Shown here piece by piece: positions 19,924-31,217 of a DNA stretch of 64,000 nt. Source of the stretch: Amyelois transitella (lineage: Eukaryota; Arthropoda; Insecta; Lepidoptera; Pyralidae); the NCBI RefSeq assembly GCF_032362555.1, contig NC_083519.1, positions 1,629,501-1,693,500 on the forward strand. Reading direction: 5' to 3'. The translations under genes were made by a program, and so were the position numbers. The stretch's first letter is position 1, and the number at the start of each line of letters is the position of its first letter. Under the pieces are notes generated by a model that was not told the origin of the DNA, ran no database searches, and saw only the letters and a program-made list of their open reading frames with translations.

Positions 19924-20141
19924 GTAAATATGCCTTTTATTGTTTTAGCATTTTGTGTTTTTGTTTTTTGCTTTTTATTCGTTTGTGGAGGTATCAAAAA
20001 AGCTGTTTTTTATTGTTCATTCAAAATTGCAAATTTTATACTGAATATTTTTTATCGGAGTTACATCGTAAAATAAATTATCTGCTCTTAAAAAAATTCG
20101 TAGCGTTTTTTACCTTTTAAATGAGCATTGAAATAATAATA

Positions 20142-20383
20142 ATAAATAAATATATACAGGACGGATAACACAGATTGAGTTAGCCTCGATGTAAGTTCAA
20201 GAATTGTATTACGAGATACTAACCCAGTGATACTATATTTTGTAATAAATACCTATATATAAACATCCAAGACACAGGCCAATCAGAGAAATATAGTTTC
20301 TCATTATGCCCTGGCCTGGATTCGAACCTGGGACCTCCGGTATTACAGCCAAGCGCACTACGACTGCGCCACCGAGGCCGGAC
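20142..20383 (-). mobile_element. tRNA-derived SINE, full length
   Basis: The minus strand starts GTCCGGCCTCGGTGGCGCAG (box A-like) and has GGTTCGAATCC (box B), then AGGCCTGTGTCTTGGATG, ending in an (AATA)n-type tail at the left. The head folds poorly as a tRNA and is embedded in a longer repeat, so it is a SINE, not a tRNA gene. Confidence 0.8.
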
Positions 20384-20769
20384 AAAATCATTATTTTAAA
20401 GTCGAAATTTGTTTGTAGCAAAATATTAATTGTCAATTTGAAATTCTTGTGAAAAGCTGTATTATTTTTATTTGATTAACTTGACTTCCACTTAATATTA
20501 TGGCTGTGCTTTCATTTTCCATCTCTCGGAGACTGTTGGCTCTGTCTACCCTGTAACGTATAAAGACCTAACAATGTATCGTTCTCTAAAGCGAAGCAAG
20601 TTTTGACTGTGAATGCGAAACTAATGACTAACTTGTGAATATCCTATTGTAAGTGCAGTCTAGCGTGTATTCCACTTGGCTAAATTCAGATCTAGATTTC
20701 TGAATCTAGATCCAGACGAAGATTCAGACGTTAATTCAAGAAATGCTGTTACACTTACATGTCTGAATT

Positions 20770-20875
20770 ATTTAGACTACATCTTTCCACTTGCCACGAT
20801 CCCTGCTTACTTATTATGCTTATTCGATATTTTTTTTAATTATCGATAAAAGGTACACTTGACCTGACCTTTCAC
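20770..20875 (-). mobile_element. LINE B fragment, interrupted
   Basis: CATCTTTCCACTTGCCACGATCC on the plus strand; later sequence diverges before GACCTGACC. Confidence 0.55.
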
Positions 20876-21120
20876 CAATTCATACCTACCTATATTATAA
20901 AGAGAAAAAAAACATATATTTTTTTCTAAATATTAAAACCAGAACTACTGGACTGATTTTGACGAAATTTGTATAAAAGAAATAATTTTAAAAGTGGACA
21001 TTGATTTACTGACGTATAACCGACAAACGAATTTTTAATGTGTTCTAAGTTATCACTAAGAGACGATTTCCCGAAATTTCACGGGAACAGAAATTAACGG
21101 AATATTATTTTTTTGTGTTG

Positions 21121-21240
21121 GCTATTTGAATCTCAATTCTATCAATAAACCTAACAGCTGAACGTGGTCTGTTAGTCTTTCAAGACTGGCTCTGTCTTCT
21201 TCGCAAGGGATATAGACGTCATTATATGAATCAATGAATG
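21121..21240 (+). mobile_element. SINE A 3' half
   Basis: GGCTATTTGAATCTCAATTC to GACGTCATTATATGAATG; the head half is absent. Confidence 0.75.
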
Positions 21241-21530
21241 AATTTTGTTTAATTTTGTTTAATTTCATTATGATAATGAGAGAAAAAGAAAAGAGAGACC
21301 CCCAATAATGAGAGAAAAAGAGAGAAGCTTACCGCCCTCTCACTTAATGTTGTTTCCCACACAAATTAGGGAAAGTACCGTACTTAGAAGCCCCGGAATC
21401 TTTAAATTACTTGGAAAGAATCCACGTTTTGCCTTTTTCTTCTAATAACACTTAGCCATAATTTGCTATTACGATCCCTACTGGCAGTAATTAGTAAATT
21501 CTTAATGGTTTATGTGCCTATGTATTATAA

Positions 21531-21786
21531 AACTAGCTGTGACCGCGACTTCGTCCGCGTGAAATAGTTGTTTTGGGCATCATTGAAGCCCTCAAGGATG
21601 ATTTTTTCCACATTTTCCATTATTTCTTCGCTCCTTATAGTTACAGCTTGATGTTATATGGCCTTAAGCCTTCCTCGATAAATGATCTATTCAATACAAA
21701 AAGAATTTTTCAATTCGAACCGGTAGTTCCTGAGATTAACGCGTTCAAACAAACACTTCAGCTTTACAATATTAGTATAGATTGAT
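21531..21786. repeat. Short repeat with 'CGCGACTTCGTCCGCGTG' core
   Basis: AACTAGCTGTGACCGCGACTTCG to ACAATATTAGTATAGATTG. The open frame across it is incidental. Confidence 0.7.
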
Positions 21787-22008
21787 TATAAATAATACAG
21801 GTGAAATTTCCTTATTCCACTATGAACATTAAAGTTTCACTTGGAGTTCTCAATCTCGTTTTTCGTTCAATTGTGGAGAATCCACTGAGTTTTCAAAATA
21901 ATGAAACATATTAAAAAGAAGTCTCTGACAAATAAAACCTTATCTCCCCTAATTATTTTTAAATACATAAAAAGTTATACATAAAATAAAATTAAAATAA
22001 ATAATTAA

Positions 22009-22075
22009 TACATACATACATATGGTCACGTCTATATCCCTTGCGGGGTAGACAGAGCCAACAGTCTTGAAAAGT
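22009..22075 (-). mobile_element. SINE A tail, severely 5'-truncated
   Basis: Only about 65 nt of the 3' end remain (CATACATATGGTCACG.. CAGTCTTGAAAAG). Confidence 0.8.
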
Positions 22076-22408
22076 GATTATGTAATTGCATGAATTATTA
22101 ATATTCATTTGTAAGCCGCACCCCGAGCCTCCAAATTGCGTGAGAAACTTCCTTACAGTTTGACAGTTACGAGTTGTGGTATAAATGACATTGCGGATTG
22201 ACAGGCCATTTACAGACGATGATACGGAACGGATCTGACGCAAAATGTGCACTTCGAAAATTGAGAACTCACCAAAAATTATGTTTCACAAATGAGGCAC
22301 TTCTCAAAATGAATATACTTCGAAGACAATGCATAAGACAGCACGTATGACATCAAATAAGGAAATATATAAATAAGTTATACACAAAAAAACAAAACAT
22401 AATATAAA

Positions 22409-22655
22409 AAACAATAAGACCACCCTATCTCTTTCCCATGGATGTTGTAAAAGGCGACTAAGGGCTATCCCAAGTTTATAATCCTACAAACTTGGGATAC
22501 TTCTTTTAGGCGATGGGGTAAGAATCCAATGACTATTCGAATCTCAATTCTATCATTTAGCCTAACAGCTGAACTTGTTCTATCAGTCTTTCAAGACTGC
22601 TGGCTCTGTCTACCCCGCAAGGGATATAGACATGATTATATGAATGAATTAATGA
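22409..22655 (+). mobile_element. SINE A with internal inverted duplication
   Basis: 5' half through tail. Contains TATCCCAAGTTT at 22466-22477 and its exact complement at 22488-22499. Confidence 0.8.
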
Positions 22656-23077
22656 ATACAAATATCAATTTTATTCTTTACATACAAAATACAAGTGAGG
22701 TACTATAACTATTACCGTTTTCAACAACACTACAATGCGATCAAATTAAAAAAAAACCATTAAAAAAATGAAGGCTGTAAAATAAGTTCATTATCTATCC
22801 GTTACAAGCGCGTTATCTGTCCCGATGTTTGTCAGCGATGGGCCCAAGATTCGGGACACCAGATTGTGACACGAACTATCCAAGTTAATTCCACGTCCAT
22901 TATAGTGATGGCTGTTATGACACCACAATCATTGTGGAGAATGTGTTTACGAGCGATTTCATGTGTTTGGACAAGAGAATATGTACTGTGATTTTCATAT
23001 AAACAACAACATTGTTTTATTGTAAGTGTAAATTAGTGTCAATTTCATCTTTTAGCCATATGTGTGAAGCGGAGAGT

Positions 23078-23145
23078 GACCTTTCAGTCTTTTCAAGACT
23101 GTTGCTCTGTTTACCCTGCAAAGCATATAAACATGATTATGTATG
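23078..23145 (+). mobile_element. SINE A tail fragment
   Basis: CCTTTCAGTCTTTTCAAGACTG to ACATGATTATGTATG. Confidence 0.65.
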
Positions 23146-24192
23146 TCTTTATAAAAACGTAAACTTTACTGAGTGACTGACATCGCTCAAACCACTGGGT
23201 TAAGGAACTTGTAATTTGACATGTAGTTTATGTAGTCTAAAAGTGCACTAAGATACGATTTTCCAAAATTCCCAAGAGAAGGAAGTATTTTTTATTTAAC
23301 GCAGGATGAGCCGCAGTCGCTCTCTTGTACAATTATAATAACACAGTGAACCACATCAAAACGTTTCGCTTTTTTCGGCTTAAAGAAACAAAAAATATTG
23401 TAAACAAAACGTAAACAAACGGACATTCGATACGAATCACCCGCATACGGTATCAAAGGGCTTTCAAAAGCTCCACCGATGTTTGTATGAAGATAAAAGT
23501 TGAGAACTTTCGTGACCATCAAAGGGGATCACTGTTAAAAATAAATGTACCAATATTGTGTACATAATGGTTTCGGTAGAATGTATTAGAATATTATTTT
23601 TCGTCTTTATTGGAACGATATGACATTTATCTTTTAAAGACTTTTCACGTTAATAAATATTTAATTTTTTATTAGATTTTTTTTTTATTTTATGTTTTTT
23701 TTTATGTTTTTTTTTTCGGCCGTTATCAGAAGTCGATTGTCGCGAATCCCATGGAAAATATATGCTGAAGAAGAAGAAGATATCGTTTAAACAAACGTTT
23801 ATAATTTCGCATTTTTAATCTATCCCAGCAAATCTTATAATAGGGAAGCTGAGAAAGTGTATGATGCAAAAATATAGGACTATTTTAAGAAATTTAATTT
23901 CCAGCGCGGCATCGGACCGCCGGCGCCGATCACATTGATAAAGTTTACTGTTGTTTTATTGTTCACCTTTGTATTATTTACGATCAAGATAATGTATTGG
24001 GGCGTGAAACGCAGGTGTGGACAACTCGAGAGAAGGCTATATATAAATGTTTACAGTTATATAAAACCTACCTCCCAAGTTACAGCAATTTTAATTAGAA
24101 CAGTGATCAATACATTTTCACTTGCAACAATCACTGAATACTTCTTTTTCTTAATCTACATTAAAAATTCGACTTGATATTTGTACAGAACA

Positions 24193-24420
24193 TTCATACA
24201 TATAATCACGTCTTTATCCCTTACGGGATATGCAGAGCCAACAGTCTCGTAAAAGACTAAAAAGCCACGCTCAGCTGTATGGCAATGATAAGGCAATTAT
24301 TGGATTGAAATTCAATTATGTAATTATAGGCCTTAGTCGCCTTTAACGACATCCATGGGAAAGCGAGCTCTAGTAGCTTTTTATGCCATCTATGGAGAAG
24401 AGATGGAGAGGTAATATCTT
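24193..24420 (-). mobile_element. SINE A, rearranged
   Basis: Tail CATACATATAATCACGTC at the left. The middle is partly duplicated (two 'ACGACATCCATGGG'-type segments). Confidence 0.65.
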
Positions 24421-24559
24421 GATCAAAGTACGTTCGTCTGATTAGGCCTGTACCATCCAGCCATTCCATTTTCATCGCCTTGCATATTTGCTTAGTTATG
24501 TAAGTGTACTAGTTGGTAGTGCCAACGGAAACGTTAGAAAGATATACTTTGCCGTTAAC

Positions 24560-24800
24560 GTTAGAAGCGTCTTTCCCGGAGTGGAAATCGGAGACTACAT
24601 TTTGCTTCATTCTTTCGCTTCATGCACATTCATAACTTTCTTGCAAGTTCGTCGGTTTCTCTTACCTGGCCTTTTGCTAGAACGTCTCCGATTTGATCAA
24701 GGTACATTCGTCCAGGTCTTCCCTCTTCAACAGTCCCATTCACACTTTCTTTTTATACGAACTTACTTGGTGAAATTGCTGACCATGTCTCTGCCTAGCC
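24560..24800 (-). mobile_element. LINE B C-terminal fragment
   Basis: The minus strand reads EEGRPGRMYLDQI.DVLAKGQV, the same C-terminal block as at 29157 but more diverged. The plus-strand open frame across it is antisense. Confidence 0.75.
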
Positions 24801-26324
24801 TTCCTAAAAATGGTGTAAACACATGTATGCGTGCTCGTTTAACATATGTATCTTCATGTCAAATGGTCGTAACTATGTATAAAAACCTTGTCAAACCAAA
24901 AAAACGATTATAAATCTAAAAAAAGAACCACCTATTTTTTTGGTTGGTTCTACCGGTAATTTTCTGCAAAAATAACTGGTGTGAATATTTCGAAACGGCC
25001 ATTTTGTTTCCATTGCATCACAAAGGAGTACGTGTTACTGTATGCAATTTCATCCGGCGCGTTAAATTTCCCAATTTTCGGGGAATTGCACACGACGGGC
25101 GCGCGTGACTGAATATAACAAATATTGGTAGATTTTAATTGGAAGTTTGAAAGAAAGAAATAGAGGAATTAATAAATATATGTACATTTTCATTCTAATG
25201 AATACTTCGTGTGTTCGAATGTACTTTATACTTAGGTGCTGGGTTCTACTTGTTATATGTATATGATAGTCATATGCTTCATCATTCAATATAATAAAAT
25301 AGCTGATGCCAGATAGTATTTAAAACATATTGCCGAAAAAACCATATATATATGTAAATATAACAAGTAGAATTGTTTAATAATTGTGACGGATACTTAG
25401 GTATTTGTAGGTTGTAAGCCTAAAGCTATATCTAAAATAACATTTCCAGTTTTGCTTTCACAAAACGGACTTTTCGTCTTAACATTTTAAATTTATCCAA
25501 TGTCAACCATTTTTATTCCCACGGGAGTACTTGATTAAAACTCAGTGTGGCTCGTAAATTTTTAAACCACCAGACAAACTGCAGGGCAGTATAAACTTTA
25601 TGGTGCACGTAATAAAGTTGAAAATAAAAAAAGAAATGGAATTCCCTAAAGTCCAGGGATTTCAATTCAATTTGTCATGTAGTTATCGGGTAAATGGTTG
25701 GTTTTTTCTATTAGAGACAGGATATAAAATTAACCTTTGGAACAAAAAGAACACCGATTTTTTATTTTTTTAAATTTAATACAGATTAGGTAGCAGGTTT
25801 TGTTTCTTGTAACAATTTCTATATTTTTCTTTAATGATGGTAAAACGTAAATTACCACGTCTTATTTTACGTCACGTTCTTCTTCTTTAATTACGTCTTC
25901 TGGGTACCTTTCTGTATTAAGTACAAAATTCTCTTAAGTGCATAGTTCTAGTTTATTCACTGACATTTTTTATTAATCCAAATAAATTATACTAAATTTC
26001 CTTAAATATCTGACGATGTTACCAGAACCAGAAAATGCAGTTATAAAATTAATGATACATTTTTGACTGTCTAAAGAGCCATTCGCGTGAACATCAAAGA
26101 AAAACAGCGTAAAATCATTTTCAAACTCATCTGGCCAAAGCGTAAGAAATGGGGAATTCATAACGCGAAAGAGGTCGATCTGTCGCGCCTGGCTTGATTA
26201 AATTTCCAAATGGATATATTTTAGCTTTTTACTCGACTGATGAAATGAAGTGTTAAGTTCTGAGGGATGAACCCCTACTACTGGTATGGATTTTTTTTTC
26301 GTATCAATTAATAACAAACTAATT

Positions 26325-26488
26325 AAGGGTCAGGTCAAAAGTACCCGAAACCGCCGAGCTTGCATGAAGAGAGATAAGAATGTGGATGAAGCGAAGGAAG
26401 TATGTAGAGATCGTGGCAAGTGGAAAGAGGTAGTCTCTGCCTACCCCTCCGGGAGAGAGGCGTGATTTTATGTATGTATGTATGTATT
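26325..26488 (+). mobile_element. LINE B 3' fragment
   Basis: GGGTCAGGTCAAAAGTACCC to the TATGTATGTATG tail. Confidence 0.85.
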
Positions 26489-27845
26489 AATGACAAACAA
26501 TATCTCCTTTATGAAACATTCCTTTCTCTCGGATTGTGTTCCAAATTGCAGCCTCCGCCACTACCTATGCTTCGTGGCCCGGGGTCTGCTTTCCAATTTA
26601 TTTTTGTACCCTGTCTACAGGGTCTTCATGAAAAGTTAGCAATTGTTTAAAATAACATTCAATGAAAACCAAACATTAAAAGAAAGCTGTCAGTTACCAA
26701 ACGGTATTGAAGGTTTCATTCCAATGGAATTTGTATTTAAGTATGATGATAACTAGGTAACCTATAATAGAATTATAAAAAAAATATATTTTTAGGATCA
26801 TTTCATTTTCAACAATATCTCTTTTTACTTAAAACAAATCACACCTATTCAAATACAATGCATGTAAGCCAAAGCCCGTAACATATATAGACTCTCCCTG
26901 CATATTACATAGAAACGCTTCAAAGGTAAAAATTCAAAGACGCGTTATGCAAATACAGCCTCAGGCTACTAACCTGCTACCCCACAATTTTTCATATACC
27001 TGTCCAACTCACGCTACAAAGGACTGAGCTAGATAGAAACATTTAAAATAGATTCTTGAGAGGATTGACGCTTTCATTGCAAGTTTGTATCAGCTTTGCA
27101 TTTATGTTACCTTAATAACATTGGTACTATATTATTAGGGTTTGGTTGAGTCTTTTTTGATAAATTACAGGTTAAATAGTCTTTATTTATTGGTAATATA
27201 ATCTTTTAGACTTCTTTGAACTCACGTACATATATGTCATATTAATTAGTCATTTTTGGGGTCAACAAAAAAAAGAAAACTAAACTAGAAATTTATGTCA
27301 AATTTTTTTGTGAATTGTCAATTCTATAAATTACAACGGTGACCCGTTTAGCATATATACCTTATAGTAGCTAACTATAGCATATTATATTTATACTTTT
27401 ACGCTATAAGTAATATACAGTGTATAGTCTTGACTAAAAAACTTCTTTTAAAAATCACTTAATAAAACTACATAAAACATTGTATCCACCAAAATACCTC
27501 ATTCTTTTTCACAAAAAAACAGTAACAAAAAAGTAAAAGCCTTTAAGTAGACCGTACGAAAACACGAGTGTTATCTTACTCAAAGCCGACTAAAGGAAGT
27601 CTCAAAGCTTTGTGCTAACGACAGCTTAGCTCCACTACTTTAGATCGTCGCTGGAGGCGGCTTCTGACCTTCGAAGTTAAAAACGCTTCATGATAAACCT
27701 GCACGTGAACCTTGCCTTATTATCTTTTTAACTTATGAGTAAGCCAAGTCATCAGTGTGCGACCAAATCGTGAAAATATATCTGCTTTTTATTTGTTTCG
27801 TGTTTTGGTTAGCAATGTGTCATTATTTTTAATGTCAATTCATAA

Positions 27846-28010
27846 AACTGCAGAACGCCTGCGGATCCGCCCGCGTGAATCTAATAATCCCGTTTATTTA
27901 GGTTTCCGCTGAAATTTCGACAAATGCTTTCTTTCCTGAATCATAGCAACTATCAAATTTTAGCTCGATCGGTCCAGTAGTTTGGGCTGTGTATTGATAG
28001 ATCTGAGTCA
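27846..28010. repeat. Short repeat with 'CCTGCGGATCCGCCCGCGTG' core
   Basis: Older relative of the repeats at 16637 and 21531; contains TCGATCGGTCCAGTAGTTT. Confidence 0.5.
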
Positions 28011-29144
28011 GTCAATCAGTCATCTTTGCGTTCTTGTGAATTTCTATTGAATTAGAGATAAATCTGTGTTTCTAATTGTTATCCACTGACGATTTCAATA
28101 AAATAAGCAAAACCCTCTTGTAGGAGTTAAGGGAGAAATTTTTGTACACACAGTCTTTATGTTGGACCAAGAAAAACCCATCTGAGATAACCGCAATTAA
28201 ATAAATCATTGCAAAAACTTTCGTGTGTGTACAGACAGAAATTTAAAAAATCACATTTTGGCTTCTGTTAATGTACAAATTAGAAGTGTACATTTCCAAT
28301 TTTCGGCGAAGTCATTGAAGTAGCTTTTAATTAATTGAAATCAATTCCTCAGCCGAAAAATTAAATTACATTACATTTTTTATGTCTAATTAGATATTTT
28401 TACAAAATCAATCATTGCCATTATTTGTACTCTCGATGTTTTTGAGCCACCAGAAGCGGCTAGGGGGTTAATGAGAACATTGTTGAGGTTAATGTGTCCT
28501 GTATTGTTCTGAGACCCTGGTACACTTTTGTATTTTCATTCCCTTTATCCCGCAGGATCTTTTGTGATGTCGAAGCCTATTCAGAGGAAATTATAATTCA
28601 GGCTTTTTCATCTTCAATTGCCTATTCATTACTTGAATTTGACCAACAACTTTTAAATTATAGGAATCAATGTTCTTCCAGTTACTTTTTTACCAATTGC
28701 TCAAAAAATTATGAATTCAAAAACGCTGTCGGCGCACACTAGGTTTTTTCACTACCAGAAGTGCATGAAAGCTAATCAAAGTAAAACAGTGTGAGACAAG
28801 TATAGTAAATTGTTTTGCTCTCTTTTCTACAAACTATTTAGGTTAGGATTTCGAGTCAGGATAGCAATAATACAACTCGTTAGATGTACTTTTATGCCTG
28901 CCTATTTGCTTTAATAGTTTGTATTGTACAGAACATTAGCTTTCTAGACTAGTTGAAGGCACAGCAAGTTTGCGAAAAACTACACTTACGAACGACCAAC
29001 TTCGCTCGTTTAAAAACTAAATAGCGCTCATTTGTTTGAACTTCGCTGTTGAAGCTGCGCAAATCTGAGAGCTATTAGAAAAATAAGAAAAAAATTATGG
29101 TATGGTAGAAATGAGAACGAACCGGTGAACGAATAGCTGATTGA

Positions 29145-29422
29145 AAAGATGAGGAAAGCAGATATACAAGGAGAGTGTGGAGGGAAAGGTCGGAGTGGGA
29201 AGACCTAGACGAACGTATCTTGATCAAATTAAGGACGTCCTGGTAAAGGGTCAGGTCAAAAGTACCCGAAACCGCCGAGCTTGTATGAAGAGAGTTATGA
29301 ATGTGGACGAAGCGAAAGAAGTATGCAGAGATCGTGGCAAGTGGAAAGAGGTAGTCTCTGCCTACCCCTCCGGGAAAGAGGCGTGATTTTATGTATGTAT
29401 GTATGTATGTAAAGATGAGGAA
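29145..29422 (+). mobile_element. LINE B 3' end with 12-bp target-site duplication (reference copy)
   Basis: AAAGATGAGGAA flanks the insert at 29145-29156 and 29411-29422. The insert encodes about 69 codons: GKVGVGRPRRTYLDQIKDV, then CMKRVMNVDEAKEVCRDRGK and WKEVVSAYPSGKEA, then stop, and ends (TATG)n. GRPRRTYLDQ has the form of the C-terminal 'GRP.. TW/Y' tail of non-LTR reverse transcriptases. The clade cannot be named from this piece. Confidence 0.88.
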
Positions 29423-30599
29423 CAGTGTGATAAGGGAATTATGTAATGCGAAATAAAATATGGTGTCAGAAATATGGGACGTTCTGATAAAAATTCCGAT
29501 TAAGCACCGTAACGATGAGTTTGCATAAAAATATTGATGTATGTAGATGGAACAATAAACAAAAGAAACAGGAATCGTGGCAAGTATAAAAATTTAGTCG
29601 GCAATAAAAAAACAAAAATAAAAATTAAAAATTTATTTAAATTTATCCCTCCGGGAAAAAATAGTAAGTACGTACGTTAGATATTTAAAAGCAAACAAGG
29701 GAAATATCCAGAACCCCGTACCATTAAAATACCATTTCATCCTAAAATGTGAAAGTTTTAAAGGTCTTATGCAGGTTTCATACACGAATTTCAAAGTAAC
29801 ATTAAGGCAACAAGTTCACAATATACCGTCCCGACTTGCGGTCGTAAATCATAATGATATATTATTTACTATAATGCTGTCATGTTCTTTGTTCCGTAAA
29901 CAAATATATTATGAGGAAATCGATTATAGGCAGGAAGAGTCTCATTATATTATTGATTAATTTAAAACTCTCCAATTTTTATTTAATCAGAAATAACTTA
30001 AAGTTATTATTGTACTAATGCACATTTTAACTGACATTGCGTAGAGTGCCTACCGGGATTCCTTTTTCATTTTATAATGAGTTTGTAAAACTGGGCGGTT
30101 CATTAGCTTCCCAATTTATTTTAATAGTACCAGGAGATTATAACTCGGCGGGAGTTGTAATTAACGCGTGGAACAATGAGTGAGGACAATGAAATGAAGA
30201 ACAAAGGTGACACTGAGACGTCGCTGATATGTATGTATTAGTAGGTCATTCCACATAGTACGGGGGTTGCAACTTTTAACCGAATCCACCAAAAATAGAT
30301 TCTGATAGTAACCATTCTAGACGCGAATATAAAGCGCCATTTTATTTTCATTTTTGGTGAAAGTCTAGCGGAAGGCACTGGCGGGACTCGTGAATAAAAG
30401 ATGACTGAAAAGTTGTGTATAAACTCACGTACGTAAATAAAACTAACTACCCACGTAAATAAAAATGTTTTAAACCTTTACTTTTGTGGAATCTTATCCT
30501 AAATATAAGTTTACTTTGATATATGTAACCTATTTAGGCACAATATGGTATGATTTGATTGCTACATTTAATAAAATTATTAAAAATATACATAAGTGT

Positions 30600-30760
30600 T
30601 CTAAGAGTACTCGAACCCGCGGAGATTGCATGAAGAGAGTTATGAATGTGGATGAAGCGAAAGAATTATGCAAGTGACATGGCAAGGGGAAAGATGTAGT
30701 CTCTGCCTGCCCCTCCGAGACAAAGGCGTGATTTTATGTATGTATGGTATGTATGCATTC
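30600..30760 (+). mobile_element. LINE B 3' fragment, diverged
   Basis: AAGAGTACTCGAACCCGC to TGTATGTATGGTATG. Confidence 0.7.
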
Positions 30761-30829
30761 TAAACATAACATTTTGCAAGTACCTATTCTCTGATGAATG
30801 AAATTGAAAGAAACAATTATTGATAATTT

Positions 30830-31085
30830 TGTGCCATGTGATTCCCAGAACTTTAAAATAGGACCACTCCACATCTTTATTGCGGATGTCGTAAAAGTCG
30901 AATAAGGTAACTTATAAACTTGGGATACCTACATCTCGTAGGCAATTATATAAGCTAACAACCTATCACTATTGAAGTCTCAAATCATTGATCTAAGCAG
31001 CTGAACGAGGCCTTATAGTAATTTGAAAACTGATGTCTCTGTCTACTCCGTAAGACGTGATTTATGTATGTTAATGTATGTTTTC
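30830..31085 (+). mobile_element. SINE A abutting ankyrin exon 1
   Basis: Diverged full-length copy. Its tail (TTTATGTATGTTAATGTATG) ends about 10-15 nt before the acceptor at 31094. Confidence 0.8.
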
Positions 31086-31094
31086 TTGTTCCAG

Positions 31095-31217
31095 ATGGAG
31101 GGGCGTTCGAGGGTGCAGCAGAACGACTTGCTGCTGCACGAGGCGGTCATCAAGAACGAGCCAGAAGCCGTCATCGAAGCCCTACAGAGACCTACTGATG
31201 TCAACTGTAGAAATAAT
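31095..31217 (+). CDS. Ankyrin gene, exon 1
   Basis: Acceptor TTCTTGTTCCAG directly before ATG. Encodes 41 residues: a short leader MEGRSRVQQN, then a first ankyrin-like repeat (LLLHEAVIKNEPEAVIEALQ). Ends AAT AAT|GTAAGT in phase 0. Confidence 0.85.

Larger units (their letters stand above)
19924..31094. other. Presumed intron or upstream region of the ankyrin gene
   Basis: About 11 kb with scattered repeats, denser before 24.8 kb. 22660-23070, 23150-24190, 24920-26320, 26500-27840, 28020-29150 and 29430-30590 hold no exon, RNA gene or repeat that could be supported. Open frames there are short and AT-biased. Confidence 0.5.

Noticed and set aside
20290..20383. tRNA-like sequence with A and B boxes
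   Set aside because: Poor cloverleaf and continuous with SINE body and tail; a SINE head, not a tRNA gene.
24488..24913. 141-codon plus-strand ORF
   Set aside because: It is antisense to a LINE B C-terminal fragment over much of its length.
29157..29402. Open frame of 69 codons as a host gene
   Set aside because: It is the LINE B C-terminus, bounded by a target-site duplication and repeated many times in the window.
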